Program-made: the position numbers and the translations under genes
Part shown: positions 42,989 to 51,348 of the stretch, piece by piece
Layout: each line of letters opens with the position of its first letter
Position numbering within the stretch: the stretch's first letter is position 1
Source: Maribellus maritimus
GTDB taxonomy: Bacteria > Bacteroidota > Bacteroidia > Bacteroidales > Prolixibacteraceae
Reading direction: 5' to 3'
DNA: 64,000 nucleotides
Assembly: GCF_022267315.1 (NCBI RefSeq)
Contig: NZ_JAIKLE010000015.1
Span: 95,776 to 159,775, forward strand
Notes under the pieces: model-generated
Database searches by the model: none
Seen by the model: only the letters and a program-made list of their open reading frames with translations
What the model was told of the DNA's origin: nothing

Positions 42989-43759
42989 TTATCCTTCCAA
43001 CAGATTGTTGAGTAATCCTCCACGGGCTTCTTTTCTTGTATTTGGTCCATGGGTTGAAAGTTGTGCAATCAGTTTTCTTATTGGCATACTTTGCAGCCAC
43101 ACTTTTCCGGTTCCGCGCAGGGTTGCAAGAAAAATTCCTTCGCCGCCAAAAATCATTGAGCGAAGTCCTCCTGCCTGTTCAATGCTATAGTCAATTGAAG
43201 GTTCAAATCCTACAATACAACCCGTATCTACTTTTAATACTTCATTGTTTAATTGGCGTTCAATTACGGTTCCTCCCGCGTGAACAAACGCATTTCCGTC
43301 GCCTTGTAATGTTTGCAAAATAAATCCTTCGCCACCAAAAAATCCTGAGCCCAGTCGGCGGTTAAATGTGATTGATATTTTTGTACCCATTGCCGCACAT
43401 AAAAAAGCATCGCGCTGAACAATTACACGCCCACCCATTTGTGCCAGGTTCATTGGAATAATGGTTCCGGGATACGGTGCGGAGAACGCCACATGTTTTT
43501 TGCCCCACCCCTGGTTGGTGAAGTGAGTCAGGAACAGCGACTCTCCCGTAATCAGACGCGAACCTGCAGACAAGAGTTTATCAAAAAAACCGGCATTGGG
43601 ATTTGAACCGTCACCCATTCGGGCATTAAACTGAATACCGTCTTCCATGTAAAGCATTGCTCCTGCTTCGGCAATTACTGTTTCCCCCGGATCGAGTTCA
43701 ACTTCAACCAATTGTACATCATGTCCCTTAATTTCGTAATCAATTTCGTGTGATTGCAT
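42989..43759 (-). CDS. AIM24/TIGR00266-family protein (copy 2)
   Basis: 256 residues, the same length as 36885-37655. It contains [14 protein letters not shown] and [20 protein letters not shown] and ends [10 protein letters not shown]. It is a paralogue of the copy six kilobases to the left, in opposite orientation, each next to unrelated genes. It stands alone, convergent with dgt. Function is unknown. Confidence 0.92.
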   Translation of the reverse strand: MQSHEIDYEIKGHDVQLVEVELDPGETVIAEAGAMLYMEDGIQFNARMGDGSNPNAGFFDKLLSAGSRLITGESLFLTHFTNQGWGKKHVAFSAPYPGTIIPMNLAQMGGRVIVQRDAFLCAAMGTKISITFNRRLGSGFFGGEGFILQTLQGDGNAFVHAGGTVIERQLNNEVLKVDTGCIVGFEPSIDYSIEQAGGLRSMIFGGEGIFLATLRGTGKVWLQSMPIRKLIAQLSTHGPNTRKEARGGLLNNLLEG

Positions 43760-43871
43760 AACTGTTTTCTTTTAATTTTTTTAATCGATTAAAGATAATC
43801 ATTTTGAACTTGTTGAATAGCTATATTTAATGCGGAATTTTTCCGACCTTTGCAGAAATCAGACGTTAATA

Positions 43872-44816
43872 ATGAGAAATAATTACAAAAAAGGAGACAG
43901 CAAAAGAGTGGGTGGTGGAAAACGAATTGGGAAAAGCCTGGAAAATAAAGAAACAAAATCGCTTAAAAAGGGAGTAGCTTCAAAAGGGAGGTTTTCAAAA
44001 AGTGAAACAGAAAAATCAAAAAGATATTCTTCGGTGGAAGAGAAGAAAACCTATTCCAAACCAAAAGCCCGGGTGATTAAAAAAACTCCCAAAAAACAAA
44101 CATATTCTGAAGATATCAGACTAAACAGATTTATTGCCAATGCCGGAGTTTGTTCAAGGCGCGAAGCTGATACCTACATTTCAGCCGGGCTTGTTTCGAT
44201 CAACGGAAAAACAGTAACCGAGCTTGGAACAAAAGTGAAACCAGGCGATGAAGTTCGTTTTGATGGACGCAGATTAAGTGCGGAGAAAAAAGTGTATTTG
44301 TTGTTAAACAAACCCAAAGATTTTGTGACAACAACAGATGATCCGCATGCCGACAAAACAGTAATGGATTTGGTTCGCAATGCCTGTGAAGAGCGTGTAT
44401 ATCCAGTTGGCCGACTTGACAGAAATACCACCGGTTTGCTGTTGTTTACAAACGATGGCGATTTGTCGAAAAAGTTAACGCATCCGAGCCACAATATGAA
44501 AAAAGTATATCAGGTAACGTTAAATAAAGCGCTCACAAAAGAACATCTCCTTCAGATTGCTGATGGTTTGGATTTGGAAGACGGGAGAATTGCCGCAGAC
44601 GCCATAAGTTTTATCACTTCTGAGAATCGCACTGAAATTGGTATCGAAATTCATTCAGGCAGAAACCGGATTGTAAGAAGAATATTTGAACATTTGGGAT
44701 ACCGCGTTAAGAAACTCGACCGTGTGCTGTTCGCCGGCCTTACAAAAAAGAATCTTCCCCGGGGAAAGTGGCGTTTTCTTTCAGAAAAAGAAATTCATTT
44801 TCTGAAAATAAACTGA
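43872..44816 (+). CDS. RsuA/RluB-family 23S/16S rRNA pseudouridine synthase
   Basis: About 314 residues from ATG 43872; an in-frame ATG at 43830 adds 14 residues. A highly basic Lys/Ser-rich N-terminal extension (~70 residues) precedes an S4 RNA-binding domain (~83-130, RLNRFIANAGVCSRREADTY) and the synthase domain with catalytic Asp183 in GRLDRNTTGLLL. It isomerises uridine in rRNA. The basic extension is typical for Bacteroidota members. Confidence 0.92.
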   Translation: MRNNYKKGDSKRVGGGKRIGKSLENKETKSLKKGVASKGRFSKSETEKSKRYSSVEEKKTYSKPKARVIKKTPKKQTYSEDIRLNRFIANAGVCSRREADTYISAGLVSINGKTVTELGTKVKPGDEVRFDGRRLSAEKKVYLLLNKPKDFVTTTDDPHADKTVMDLVRNACEERVYPVGRLDRNTTGLLLFTNDGDLSKKLTHPSHNMKKVYQVTLNKALTKEHLLQIADGLDLEDGRIAADAISFITSENRTEIGIEIHSGRNRIVRRIFEHLGYRVKKLDRVLFAGLTKKNLPRGKWRFLSEKEIHFLKIN

Positions 44817-44942
44817 TTTTAAAAAATCAAAAAGGCAGGTTCCAAAACGCAACAGTTTTTCAGTTTGAAAAAAACTGGTAAAACCGGGTTTGAAAAAAGA
44901 AAATTGTAATATTTTCAATCATTCGTTACTAATAGTGCAGTT

Positions 44943-45431
44943 TTGGAAAAGGAATTTTTACAGATAATCCAGAAAAATCAGGGCATCATTCACAAGGTGT
45001 GCAATATTTATTGCGACGTTGAAGAGGACAGAAACGACCTTTTCCAGGAGATTGTTGCCCAGCTTTGGAAGTCTTATCCTTCTTTTCGGAACGATTCGAA
45101 ATTTTCAACATGGATGTACAGAGTCGCTTTAAATACAGCAATTACGTCATTCAAAAAGAATAAAAGACGACCAGACCAGAGTAGTCTGTCGTACGACAAT
45201 TTTCAGCTTGCTGATGAGAAATACGATACAGAAACCGAAGAAAATATCAAGCAGTTGCATAAAGCAGTGAGTCAGCTGACCGGCGTTGAAAAGTCGATTG
45301 TGTTACTCTATCTTGAAAATAAAAAATATGAAGAAATTGCTGAGATTACCGGCATTACCCAGAATTATGTGCGGGTGAAAATGAACCGGATTAAGAAAAA
45401 ATTGAAAAAATTTATGGTAACAGAAGAGTAG
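44943..45431 (+). CDS. ECF-type RNA polymerase sigma factor (TTG start)
   Basis: 162 residues. The start is TTG at 44943-44945: no ATG is in frame upstream and MEKEFLQIIQKNQGIIHKVC matches the normal N-terminus. Region 2 (DLFQEIVAQLWKSYPSFRND, WMYRVALNTAI) and region 4 (LTGVEKSIVLLYLENKKYEE, ITGITQNYVRVKMNRIKKKL) are both complete. It is translated 6 bases ahead of the membrane-protein gene at 45438, with which it may form a sigma/anti-sigma pair. Confidence 0.92.
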   Translation: MEKEFLQIIQKNQGIIHKVCNIYCDVEEDRNDLFQEIVAQLWKSYPSFRNDSKFSTWMYRVALNTAITSFKKNKRRPDQSSLSYDNFQLADEKYDTETEENIKQLHKAVSQLTGVEKSIVLLYLENKKYEEIAEITGITQNYVRVKMNRIKKKLKKFMVTEE

Positions 45432-45437
45432 ACAGAT

Positions 45438-46118
45438 ATGGATTTAAAAGATCTGAAAAAAACATGGGATAAACTCGCATCGAACAAGGAGTTGGACGAA
45501 GCTCAAATAAGGGAGATGCTGGGAAAACGGACAAAAAATCTGATCGAAAGAATCGATCGGAATATCCGCATTGGTTTTTTTGTCCTTTTCGCGTTGATTC
45601 TTGTTTTTATACTGAACGACTTTGTTCTTTCCCCTGAATTGGTTAAAAACTTTGAAAAAGAACTTGAACTTCCTACCTGGCTTCAGATTTTATCTGTTTT
45701 CGGAGATGTGATAATTATCGTTACTTTTTTAGTCTTTGTGGCGAGGTATTACAAAGTGAAAAAAATATGCGATCAAACCTGTGACCTCAAAAATACGCTT
45801 ATAAAGATTATTTCGACATTAAATTTTTACCGGACATTGTATTACATTTCTATTTTTATTATCCTTATTTCATTCTCTATAAATTTTATTGCCGGTGTTT
45901 ATGAAGGCGTTCTCTTTAAGGCTCACAGTGAGGGAATTCAAATAAACGAAATTGAATTCGGAGACCTTGCAACAACTGTTTTTATTACTTTGTTTCTTCT
46001 GCTTTTAATTACGGTTGGAGTTTATGTTTTTTTCCGCTGGGGATTTCATAAATTGTATGGCAATTATATATCCAAACTAAAACTTACACTAAAGGAATTG
46101 GAAGAAATTAACGAATAG
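45438..46118 (+). CDS. Membrane protein paired with the sigma factor
   Basis: 226 residues. A soluble N-terminus (MDLKDLKKTWDKLASNKELD, a pattern seen next to sigma factors in Bacteroidota) is followed by four membrane spans near 44-62, 84-105, 132-152 and 178-198, and a short C-terminal tail. It is placed 6 bases after the sigma factor. Its most likely role is a regulator of that sigma factor, although it lacks a recognisable anti-sigma domain. No other family was recognised. Confidence 0.7.
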   Translation: MDLKDLKKTWDKLASNKELDEAQIREMLGKRTKNLIERIDRNIRIGFFVLFALILVFILNDFVLSPELVKNFEKELELPTWLQILSVFGDVIIIVTFLVFVARYYKVKKICDQTCDLKNTLIKIISTLNFYRTLYYISIFIILISFSINFIAGVYEGVLFKAHSEGIQINEIEFGDLATTVFITLFLLLLITVGVYVFFRWGFHKLYGNYISKLKLTLKELEEINE

Positions 46119-46183
46119 TTTATTGGTTTTTATTCCATTTTTTAAATCGCCTTTGTATTTTTGTCAGCTCAAATTCACACTAG

Positions 46184-47566
46184 ATGACATTAATAAAATC
46201 AATTTCAGGAATACGTGGAACCATTGGTGGAAAACCGGGTGAAGGATTAAGTCCGCTTGACGTAGTTAAATTTACTGCTGCCTATGCCGTTTGGGCGAAG
46301 TTTGCAGCCAGTAAACAAAAGGTGAAAATTGTTGTTGGTCGCGATGCAAGAATTTCCGGGCAAATGGTGAGTTCGCTGGTTATTGCAACACTAAACGGAA
46401 TGGGCTGCGATGTAGTAAATATCGGTTTGGCAACTACACCTACAACAGAGATTGCCGTTACCGAAGAAAAGGCTGACGGAGGAATTATTTTAACAGCAAG
46501 CCATAATCCAAAACAGTGGAATGCGCTTAAGTTGCTCAATTCGAAAGGTGAATTTTTAAACGCTGAAGAAGGGGCGACCATTTTGGAGATTGCTGATTCG
46601 GAAGATTTTATTTTTTCAGAGGTTGATGATCTGGGAGTTACTCTGGAAAAAGACTACACAGCTATCCATGTCCAAAAGGTTTTGGATTTGGAATTGGTAG
46701 ATGTTAAAGCAATTAAGGAAGCCGGTTTTTCCGTTGCAGTTGATGCCGTTAACTCGGTGGGCGGAGTTGCAATTCCTGCACTTCTAAAGGCTCTGGATGT
46801 TAAAAATATTGTTGAAATAAACTGCGATCCTAGCGGACATTTTGCACATACACCGGAACCACTTCCCGAGAATTTGGTTGAAACTTCGGAAACAATAAAA
46901 AACAGCAGAGTTGATGTGGGTTTTGTGGTTGATCCGGATGTTGACCGTTTGTCTGTTATCAACGAAGACGGAACCATGTTCAACGAAGAATATACACTTG
47001 TAGCGGTAGCCGATTATATATTGAGTAAAACTCCCGGAAATACGGTTTCCAATCTTTCATCGAGCCGTGCTTTGCGGGATGTTACCGAAAAATACGGACA
47101 GAAATATGCGGCGGCGGCTGTTGGCGAAGTAAATGTGGTAGCTAAGATTAAAGAGACCAACGCTGTAATTGGCGGTGAAGGAAACGGAGGCGTTATTTAT
47201 CCCGCCAGTCACTGCGGACGTGATGCGTTGGTTGGAGTCGCTTTGTTTTTAAGCCATCTCGCCAAAAGCGGGCTGAAGTGTTCTGAACTTCGTAAAACTT
47301 ATCCCGATTATTTTATTTCAAAAAATAAAATCGAACTCACGCCCGAAATTGATGTAGATGAAGTTCTCGCAAAAATGAAAGTGAAATATGCACATGAGAA
47401 TGTAAATGACATTGATGGTGTTAAGATTGATTTTGCTGATTCCTGGGTGCATCTTCGAAAATCAAATACAGAACCAATCATCAGAATTTATTCCGAAGCA
47501 AAAACAAAAGAAGCAGCTAATGGTTTGGCTTTGAGTATAATCGGTGATATTAAAGCCATTGTTTAA
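46184..47566 (+). CDS. glmM: Phosphoglucosamine mutase
   Basis: A 460-residue alpha-D-phosphohexomutase. The phosphoserine motif TASHNP has Ser106, Mg binding is by DPDVDRLS, a sugar-binding loop GEGNGG follows, and the phosphate loop is RKSNTEPIIRIY. Most Bacteroidota members with this length are annotated GlmM, which converts glucosamine-6-phosphate to glucosamine-1-phosphate for peptidoglycan precursors. A phosphomannomutase/phosphoglucomutase role cannot be excluded from sequence. TATTTTTG at 46156-46163 upstream is a likely -7 promoter element. Confidence 0.85.
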   Translation: MTLIKSISGIRGTIGGKPGEGLSPLDVVKFTAAYAVWAKFAASKQKVKIVVGRDARISGQMVSSLVIATLNGMGCDVVNIGLATTPTTEIAVTEEKADGGIILTASHNPKQWNALKLLNSKGEFLNAEEGATILEIADSEDFIFSEVDDLGVTLEKDYTAIHVQKVLDLELVDVKAIKEAGFSVAVDAVNSVGGVAIPALLKALDVKNIVEINCDPSGHFAHTPEPLPENLVETSETIKNSRVDVGFVVDPDVDRLSVINEDGTMFNEEYTLVAVADYILSKTPGNTVSNLSSSRALRDVTEKYGQKYAAAAVGEVNVVAKIKETNAVIGGEGNGGVIYPASHCGRDALVGVALFLSHLAKSGLKCSELRKTYPDYFISKNKIELTPEIDVDEVLAKMKVKYAHENVNDIDGVKIDFADSWVHLRKSNTEPIIRIYSEAKTKEAANGLALSIIGDIKAIV

Positions 47567-47805
47567 GCTGGTAGCATTCCGTTTTGCTTTTTTTGTGTTA
47601 TTCGACCTGATAGTTATCGGGATATTCAAGAATCTGTTTCAAATAAAGAGACGTTGAAATGGATTTTGTGTAACATGTTGTAAATGTGGTGTTTTGTGTG
47701 ATGTTTGTTTGATTGTTGTCGTTCATTTTGTTCGTAAAGATTAAATAAATCTAAATAAATTCAATTCCCCTGAATTTTGTTGCAGAGTTGTGGCTGAAAT
47801 GCATA
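47567..47805. other. Intergenic stretch upstream of mgsA, no gene
   Basis: This is the larger part of the 380-base gap between glmM and mgsA. It holds only short frames and G/T-rich sequence (TTGTGTAACATGTTGTAAATG). A weak hairpin followed by T residues just past the glmM stop may be its terminator. The promoter of mgsA follows at 47806. Confidence 0.4.
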
Positions 47806-47813
47806 TACCTTTG
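47806..47813 (+). promoter_or_regulatory. -7 promoter element of mgsA
   Basis: TACCTTTG is a perfect TAnnTTTG match and lies 134 bases before the mgsA ATG, leaving a long untranslated leader. A TTG about 23 bases upstream could be the -33 element. Confidence 0.5.
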
Positions 47814-47946
47814 TAGCGAAAACAATTAATTATTGTTCCGGAAAAGATGGGAACAAGTGTAAAAAAGTCAAATAAACCTGCCGTCAAACGAAACTTCTGA
47901 ACATAAAATTCACAGTAAGTTTATTGAAATTAAACAATTAAAAGCC

Positions 47947-48420
47947 ATGAAAAAGAAAAAAAACATTGCGATTGTTGCACACGACAATCGTAAAAAAGAT
48001 ATAATAGAATGGGTGTCGTACAACTGGATGGAACTGGTTCAACATAACTTAATTTGTACCGGAACAACCGGGAAACTAGTGGAAGAAACTCTTGCCTTTA
48101 AATGTTTGGAGAATAGTGTTGTTCCGCCAACCGTAACACGATTAAAATCAGGACCACTTGGCGGCGACCAGCAATTAGGTGCATTGATTGTTAACGGTGA
48201 AGTGGATATTTTGATATTTTTTTGGGACCCGATGCAACCACAACCACACGATGTGGATGTAAAAGCCTTGCTTCGGATAACCGTTTTGTACAACATCCCA
48301 ACGGCATCGAACCGTTCAACCGCTGACTTTATTGTGTCGTCAAGTTTGTTTCATGAAAGTTACCGACCTATAGTAAAGGATTATGCCGGTTATATAACCC
48401 GGGAGGTTGATGTAACTTAA
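47947..48420 (+). CDS. mgsA: Methylglyoxal synthase
   Basis: 157 residues. It converts dihydroxyacetone phosphate to methylglyoxal, bypassing lower glycolysis when phosphate is short. The conserved aspartate motifs are VAHDNRKKD (N-terminus), GPLGGDQQLGA (catalytic Asp) and DPMQPQPHDVDVKALLR. Length is normal for the family. Monocistronic. The aldo/keto reductase at 53746-54570 could in principle detoxify methylglyoxal, but this link is only conceptual. Confidence 0.96.
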   Translation: MKKKKNIAIVAHDNRKKDIIEWVSYNWMELVQHNLICTGTTGKLVEETLAFKCLENSVVPPTVTRLKSGPLGGDQQLGALIVNGEVDILIFFWDPMQPQPHDVDVKALLRITVLYNIPTASNRSTADFIVSSSLFHESYRPIVKDYAGYITREVDVT

Positions 48421-48439
48421 AAGTTAAAAATGATATCGT

Positions 48440-48468
48440 TTTGGTAATTGAGATTTTTGCTACTTTTG
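48440..48468 (+). promoter_or_regulatory. Promoter of the queuosine-precursor transporter
   Basis: TTTG at 48440-48443 and TACTTTTG at 48461-48468 form a good Bacteroidota -33/-7 pair with a 17-base spacer. Transcription would start near 48475, giving a leader just long enough to hold the aptamer at 48492-48527. Confidence 0.75.
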
Positions 48469-48491
48469 CAGCCGGAATTCGAATACAAACT

Positions 48492-48527
48492 ATTGCAGGT
48501 GGCATCACCCTGCGACTAAAAAATTAA
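48492..48527 (+). promoter_or_regulatory. preQ1-I riboswitch aptamer
   Basis: GCAGG pairs with CCTGC to form P1. The loop GTGGCATCACCC and the A-rich tail GACTAAAAAATTA that folds back match the small preQ1 class I aptamer layout (GGU...CACCC...AAAAAA-UA). It ends 4 bases before the ATG of the queuosine-precursor transporter, so ligand binding would most simply block translation initiation. The gene context strongly supports the call. Some positions depart from the canonical consensus. Confidence 0.75.
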
Positions 48528-48531
48528 AAAA

Positions 48532-49248
48532 ATGCAAAACGAATTGTTGTGGCTGGCTATGCTGCTGGCAAATTTTTTCCTGATTATTTTAGCCTATAAA
48601 CTTTTTGGTAAGTGGGGATTAGTTATGTGGATTCCTATTTCCGTAATTGTAGCCAATATACAGGTTATTCAGACCATACAATTGTTTGGGCTGGTGGCGA
48701 CACTCGGCAATATTGTTTATGCCACATCGTTTCTGGTTACCGATATACTTTCCGAAAACTATGGAAAGGAAGAAGCGAAAAAAGCCGTTTGGATAGGTTT
48801 TTTTAGCCTTATTTCAATGACATTGCTAATGAACCTGGCATTGGTTTTTGTCCCTTTGGAAGGGGATGAATTTGCGGCGGTAACACATGAAGCAACCAGT
48901 ACAATATTTAAATTGATGCCACGAATTGCGGTGGCAAGTTTGGCGGCTTATCTTTTGTCGCAGCGGCATGATGTGTGGGCGTATCATTTTTGGAGAAAAA
49001 GATTTTCAAAGGATAGCCAGATTTGGCTGAGAAATAACCTGAGTACCATGGTTTCACAACTAATTGACAGCCTTGTTTTTGTGCTGATAGCCTTTTATGG
49101 TGTTTATGAAACAGGAATTTTATTCGAGATATTTATTACAACCTATTTTTTAAAATGGATTGTAGCTGCAGCCGATACTCCATTTGTTTACTGGGCGAAA
49201 CGAATTGAAAAGAGAAATAGATTTGTGATGCAGAATACAGAGAGTTGA
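48532..49248 (+). CDS. yhhQ: Queuosine-precursor transporter (YhhQ/VUT family)
   Basis: A 238-residue protein with six predicted membrane spans. It carries the YhhQ/VUT family features (ATSFLVTDILSENYGKEEAK, QLIDSLVFVLIAFYGV, KWIVAAADTPFVYWAKRIE). It imports preQ0/preQ1 or queuine for tRNA queuosine. The preQ1-type riboswitch in its leader supports this. The end is convergent with the Trk gene, 30 bases away. Confidence 0.93.
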   Translation: MQNELLWLAMLLANFFLIILAYKLFGKWGLVMWIPISVIVANIQVIQTIQLFGLVATLGNIVYATSFLVTDILSENYGKEEAKKAVWIGFFSLISMTLLMNLALVFVPLEGDEFAAVTHEATSTIFKLMPRIAVASLAAYLLSQRHDVWAYHFWRKRFSKDSQIWLRNNLSTMVSQLIDSLVFVLIAFYGVYETGILFEIFITTYFLKWIVAAADTPFVYWAKRIEKRNRFVMQNTES

Positions 49249-49278
49249 CAGGTTTGTCTCCCAAAAACATTGATTCGT

Positions 49279-50754
49279 TTATAAACGCCAGAAAGTCCGG
49301 GTGAAAATAATTAGGACAGAATAAATTTCGAGTCTTCCTATTACCATCAAAAGGGTAAGAAAGTATTTGGCTCCGTCGGGTAAATGAAGAAAATTGCTGA
49401 CAGGGCCAACGGTTCCAAATCCGGGCCCGATACCGCCCATGCAAGTTGCCGATGCACCAAATGATGTGGCGGCATCTTGTCCGAAAGACATCATAATCAG
49501 TGTGCTGACCATTAATATAAGGTAATACAAAATCACAAATGCAAGTACTCCTGAGATATATTCGGATTGTACAGCGCTTCCGTTATATCGTATTACATTT
49601 ACAACGTTGGGTTTTATCAAGGTTTTAAATGAATGTCTTATTTTTTTTAAGGAAATAAGATGCCTGATAACTTTCACACCGCCGCCTGTTGACCCGGAAG
49701 ACGCTCCGATTAACATTAAAAGGGCAATGAGTAAAGTCGCCTGTTCAGGCCATTTCAGATAATCAGCAGTGGCAAAGCCGGTTGCCGTTAAAACAGAAAC
49801 AACTTGAAAAACCGAGTCTCGGAAAGCCTGTTCAAGTTTGAGATGTTGCTCAAAATATAAAAGTCCGGTGATGGTAGCACCAACTACCAAAATAATAAAG
49901 AGGTACAACCTTAGTTCTTCATTTTTTATAAAAGTGCGGAATTTCCCTTTTAACAAAATAACATGCAAAGAAAAATTGATTCCGGACAGTAACATAAATA
50001 AAGTTATAATGTATTGAATGTAAGGCGAAAAGCCTGCGATGCTGTCGTTTTTGGTGGAAAAACCACCGGTTGCAACCGTGGCAAAAGCGTGACAGACACT
50101 GTCAAAAAGCGACATTTTCCCGATCAGCAGAAAAACTATTTCTATAAATGTTAATCCGATGTAAACGAGCCACATGTTCCGGGCAGCATATCTGATTTTT
50201 GTTGATATTTTTTCATCTGTAACACTCGAAATTTCAGAATAAAAAAGATAAATCCCGTTAATGTTCAGAAAGGGCATAACTGCTACCACCAGAACAATAA
50301 TTCCCATTCCGCCAATCCAGTGAGTTTCAGCTCGCCAGAACAAGATACTTTTTGGGAGCGACTCAATATCGGCAAGAATGGACGAACCAGTTGTGGTAAA
50401 TCCCGATATTGATTCAAAAAAAGCATTTACAAAATTCGGAATAGTTCCGGTTACCAGGTATGGAATTGTACCGATTAGTCCGAGCATAAACCAGCTAATG
50501 CTCACGATAAAAAAGCTTTCCTTCCGCGATGGTTCACTGTGTCGTTGGTTTTTGGTGAGAATATTTAACGAAAGTCCTAAAAGAAATGCAAATACCGATG
50601 CCAAAAGAAGCTTTTCTGTAATTGTTTCGTGATTTAAAGCTGAAACAAAAACAGCCAGGAACATAAACAAACTTTCAAAAGAAATTACAATTGAAAGAAA
50701 ATGCAGAATCAGAGAAGGATTTATTTTTGCTTTAAACATTGTGTTAAAATTCAA
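49279..50754 (-). CDS. trkH: Trk/Ktr-type potassium uptake protein, membrane subunit
   Basis: 491 residues, with about ten hydrophobic segments and four P-loop filter regions (SGFTTTGSSIL, TVATGGFSTKN, TATGFATADY, TCMGGIGPGFGTVG) arranged as in TrkH/KtrB. It forms the potassium channel and needs a TrkA/KtrA gating ring, which is not encoded nearby. The gene is convergent with yhhQ. Monocistronic as far as visible. Confidence 0.92.
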   Translation of the reverse strand: MNFNTMFKAKINPSLILHFLSIVISFESLFMFLAVFVSALNHETITEKLLLASVFAFLLGLSLNILTKNQRHSEPSRKESFFIVSISWFMLGLIGTIPYLVTGTIPNFVNAFFESISGFTTTGSSILADIESLPKSILFWRAETHWIGGMGIIVLVVAVMPFLNINGIYLFYSEISSVTDEKISTKIRYAARNMWLVYIGLTFIEIVFLLIGKMSLFDSVCHAFATVATGGFSTKNDSIAGFSPYIQYIITLFMLLSGINFSLHVILLKGKFRTFIKNEELRLYLFIILVVGATITGLLYFEQHLKLEQAFRDSVFQVVSVLTATGFATADYLKWPEQATLLIALLMLIGASSGSTGGGVKVIRHLISLKKIRHSFKTLIKPNVVNVIRYNGSAVQSEYISGVLAFVILYYLILMVSTLIMMSFGQDAATSFGASATCMGGIGPGFGTVGPVSNFLHLPDGAKYFLTLLMVIGRLEIYSVLIIFTRTFWRL

Positions 50755-50844
50755 CGGGCTAAAACAATCCGTAAATGGTAAACAATCAAACTGTTGTTTT
50801 AGGTTCGATTTTTTAAAATTTTTGTTTTAATTGGTCAATGTGCC

Positions 50845-51198
50845 TCAGTCGATGTTAAAAACCGGAGGAGGCAGGTTGGTCTGTTGAATCAAAACAACAA
50901 CCGGTAAAATATCATTGTTAGTATATTTCGCAGGTAAAGAAGTTTGGGTAATCTTTTTTTTTGAGAATGTTTTTCTGGTTAGCTCACCAAAACTCTTATC
51001 TGTATCCTCAACTTCCTCTTCAATAAAAGAGGGGATTTCGGTGGAGGTGTCACAAATAAAATTCAAATCTTCTGAACAAACAATGTTGCCTGTTGAATTG
51101 ATTTTTTGTATAGATTGGTTGAACTGTCCGGATAAACAGAAAAACAGGCAAAAAGCAATGGGGGAGACCCATTTGAATATTTTTAAATAACTTTTCAA
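50845..51198 (-). CDS. Small secreted protein, unknown
   Basis: 117 residues. The hydrophobic segment WVSPIAFCLFFCLSGQFN near the N-terminus is a possible signal peptide or anchor. The rest is polar (SEDLNFICDTSTEIPSFIEE, FSKKKITQTSLPAKYTNND) and ends with PPPVFNID. No family was recognised. It lies upstream of the S9-peptidase terminator on the same strand and 91 bases from the Trk gene. It might be a lineage-specific exported peptide. Codon use looks normal, but evidence for expression is limited. Confidence 0.5.
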   Translation of the reverse strand: MKSYLKIFKWVSPIAFCLFFCLSGQFNQSIQKINSTGNIVCSEDLNFICDTSTEIPSFIEEEVEDTDKSFGELTRKTFSKKKITQTSLPAKYTNNDILPVVVLIQQTNLPPPVFNID

Positions 51199-51287
51199 TT
51201 CTGTCTGTTTTAGAAAACAAAGGTAAACAATGTAGGACAGTTTTGAATTTCAGCAAGTTAAATAATCCGATATTTTATAATAAATTA

Positions 51288-51333
51288 AGAAAGTAAAAAT
51301 GTCAATAATTCAATCTTGACGTTTTTACTTTCT
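51288..51333. terminator. Long symmetric terminator after the S9 peptidase gene
   Basis: The 18-base arms 51288-51305 and 51316-51333 pair with a single G-U, starting AGAAAGTAAAAA and ending TTTTTACTTTCT. The loop is ten bases. It lies 16 bases past the peptidase stop. Confidence 0.8.
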
Positions 51334-51348
51334 GGAGGAGCAATATTT

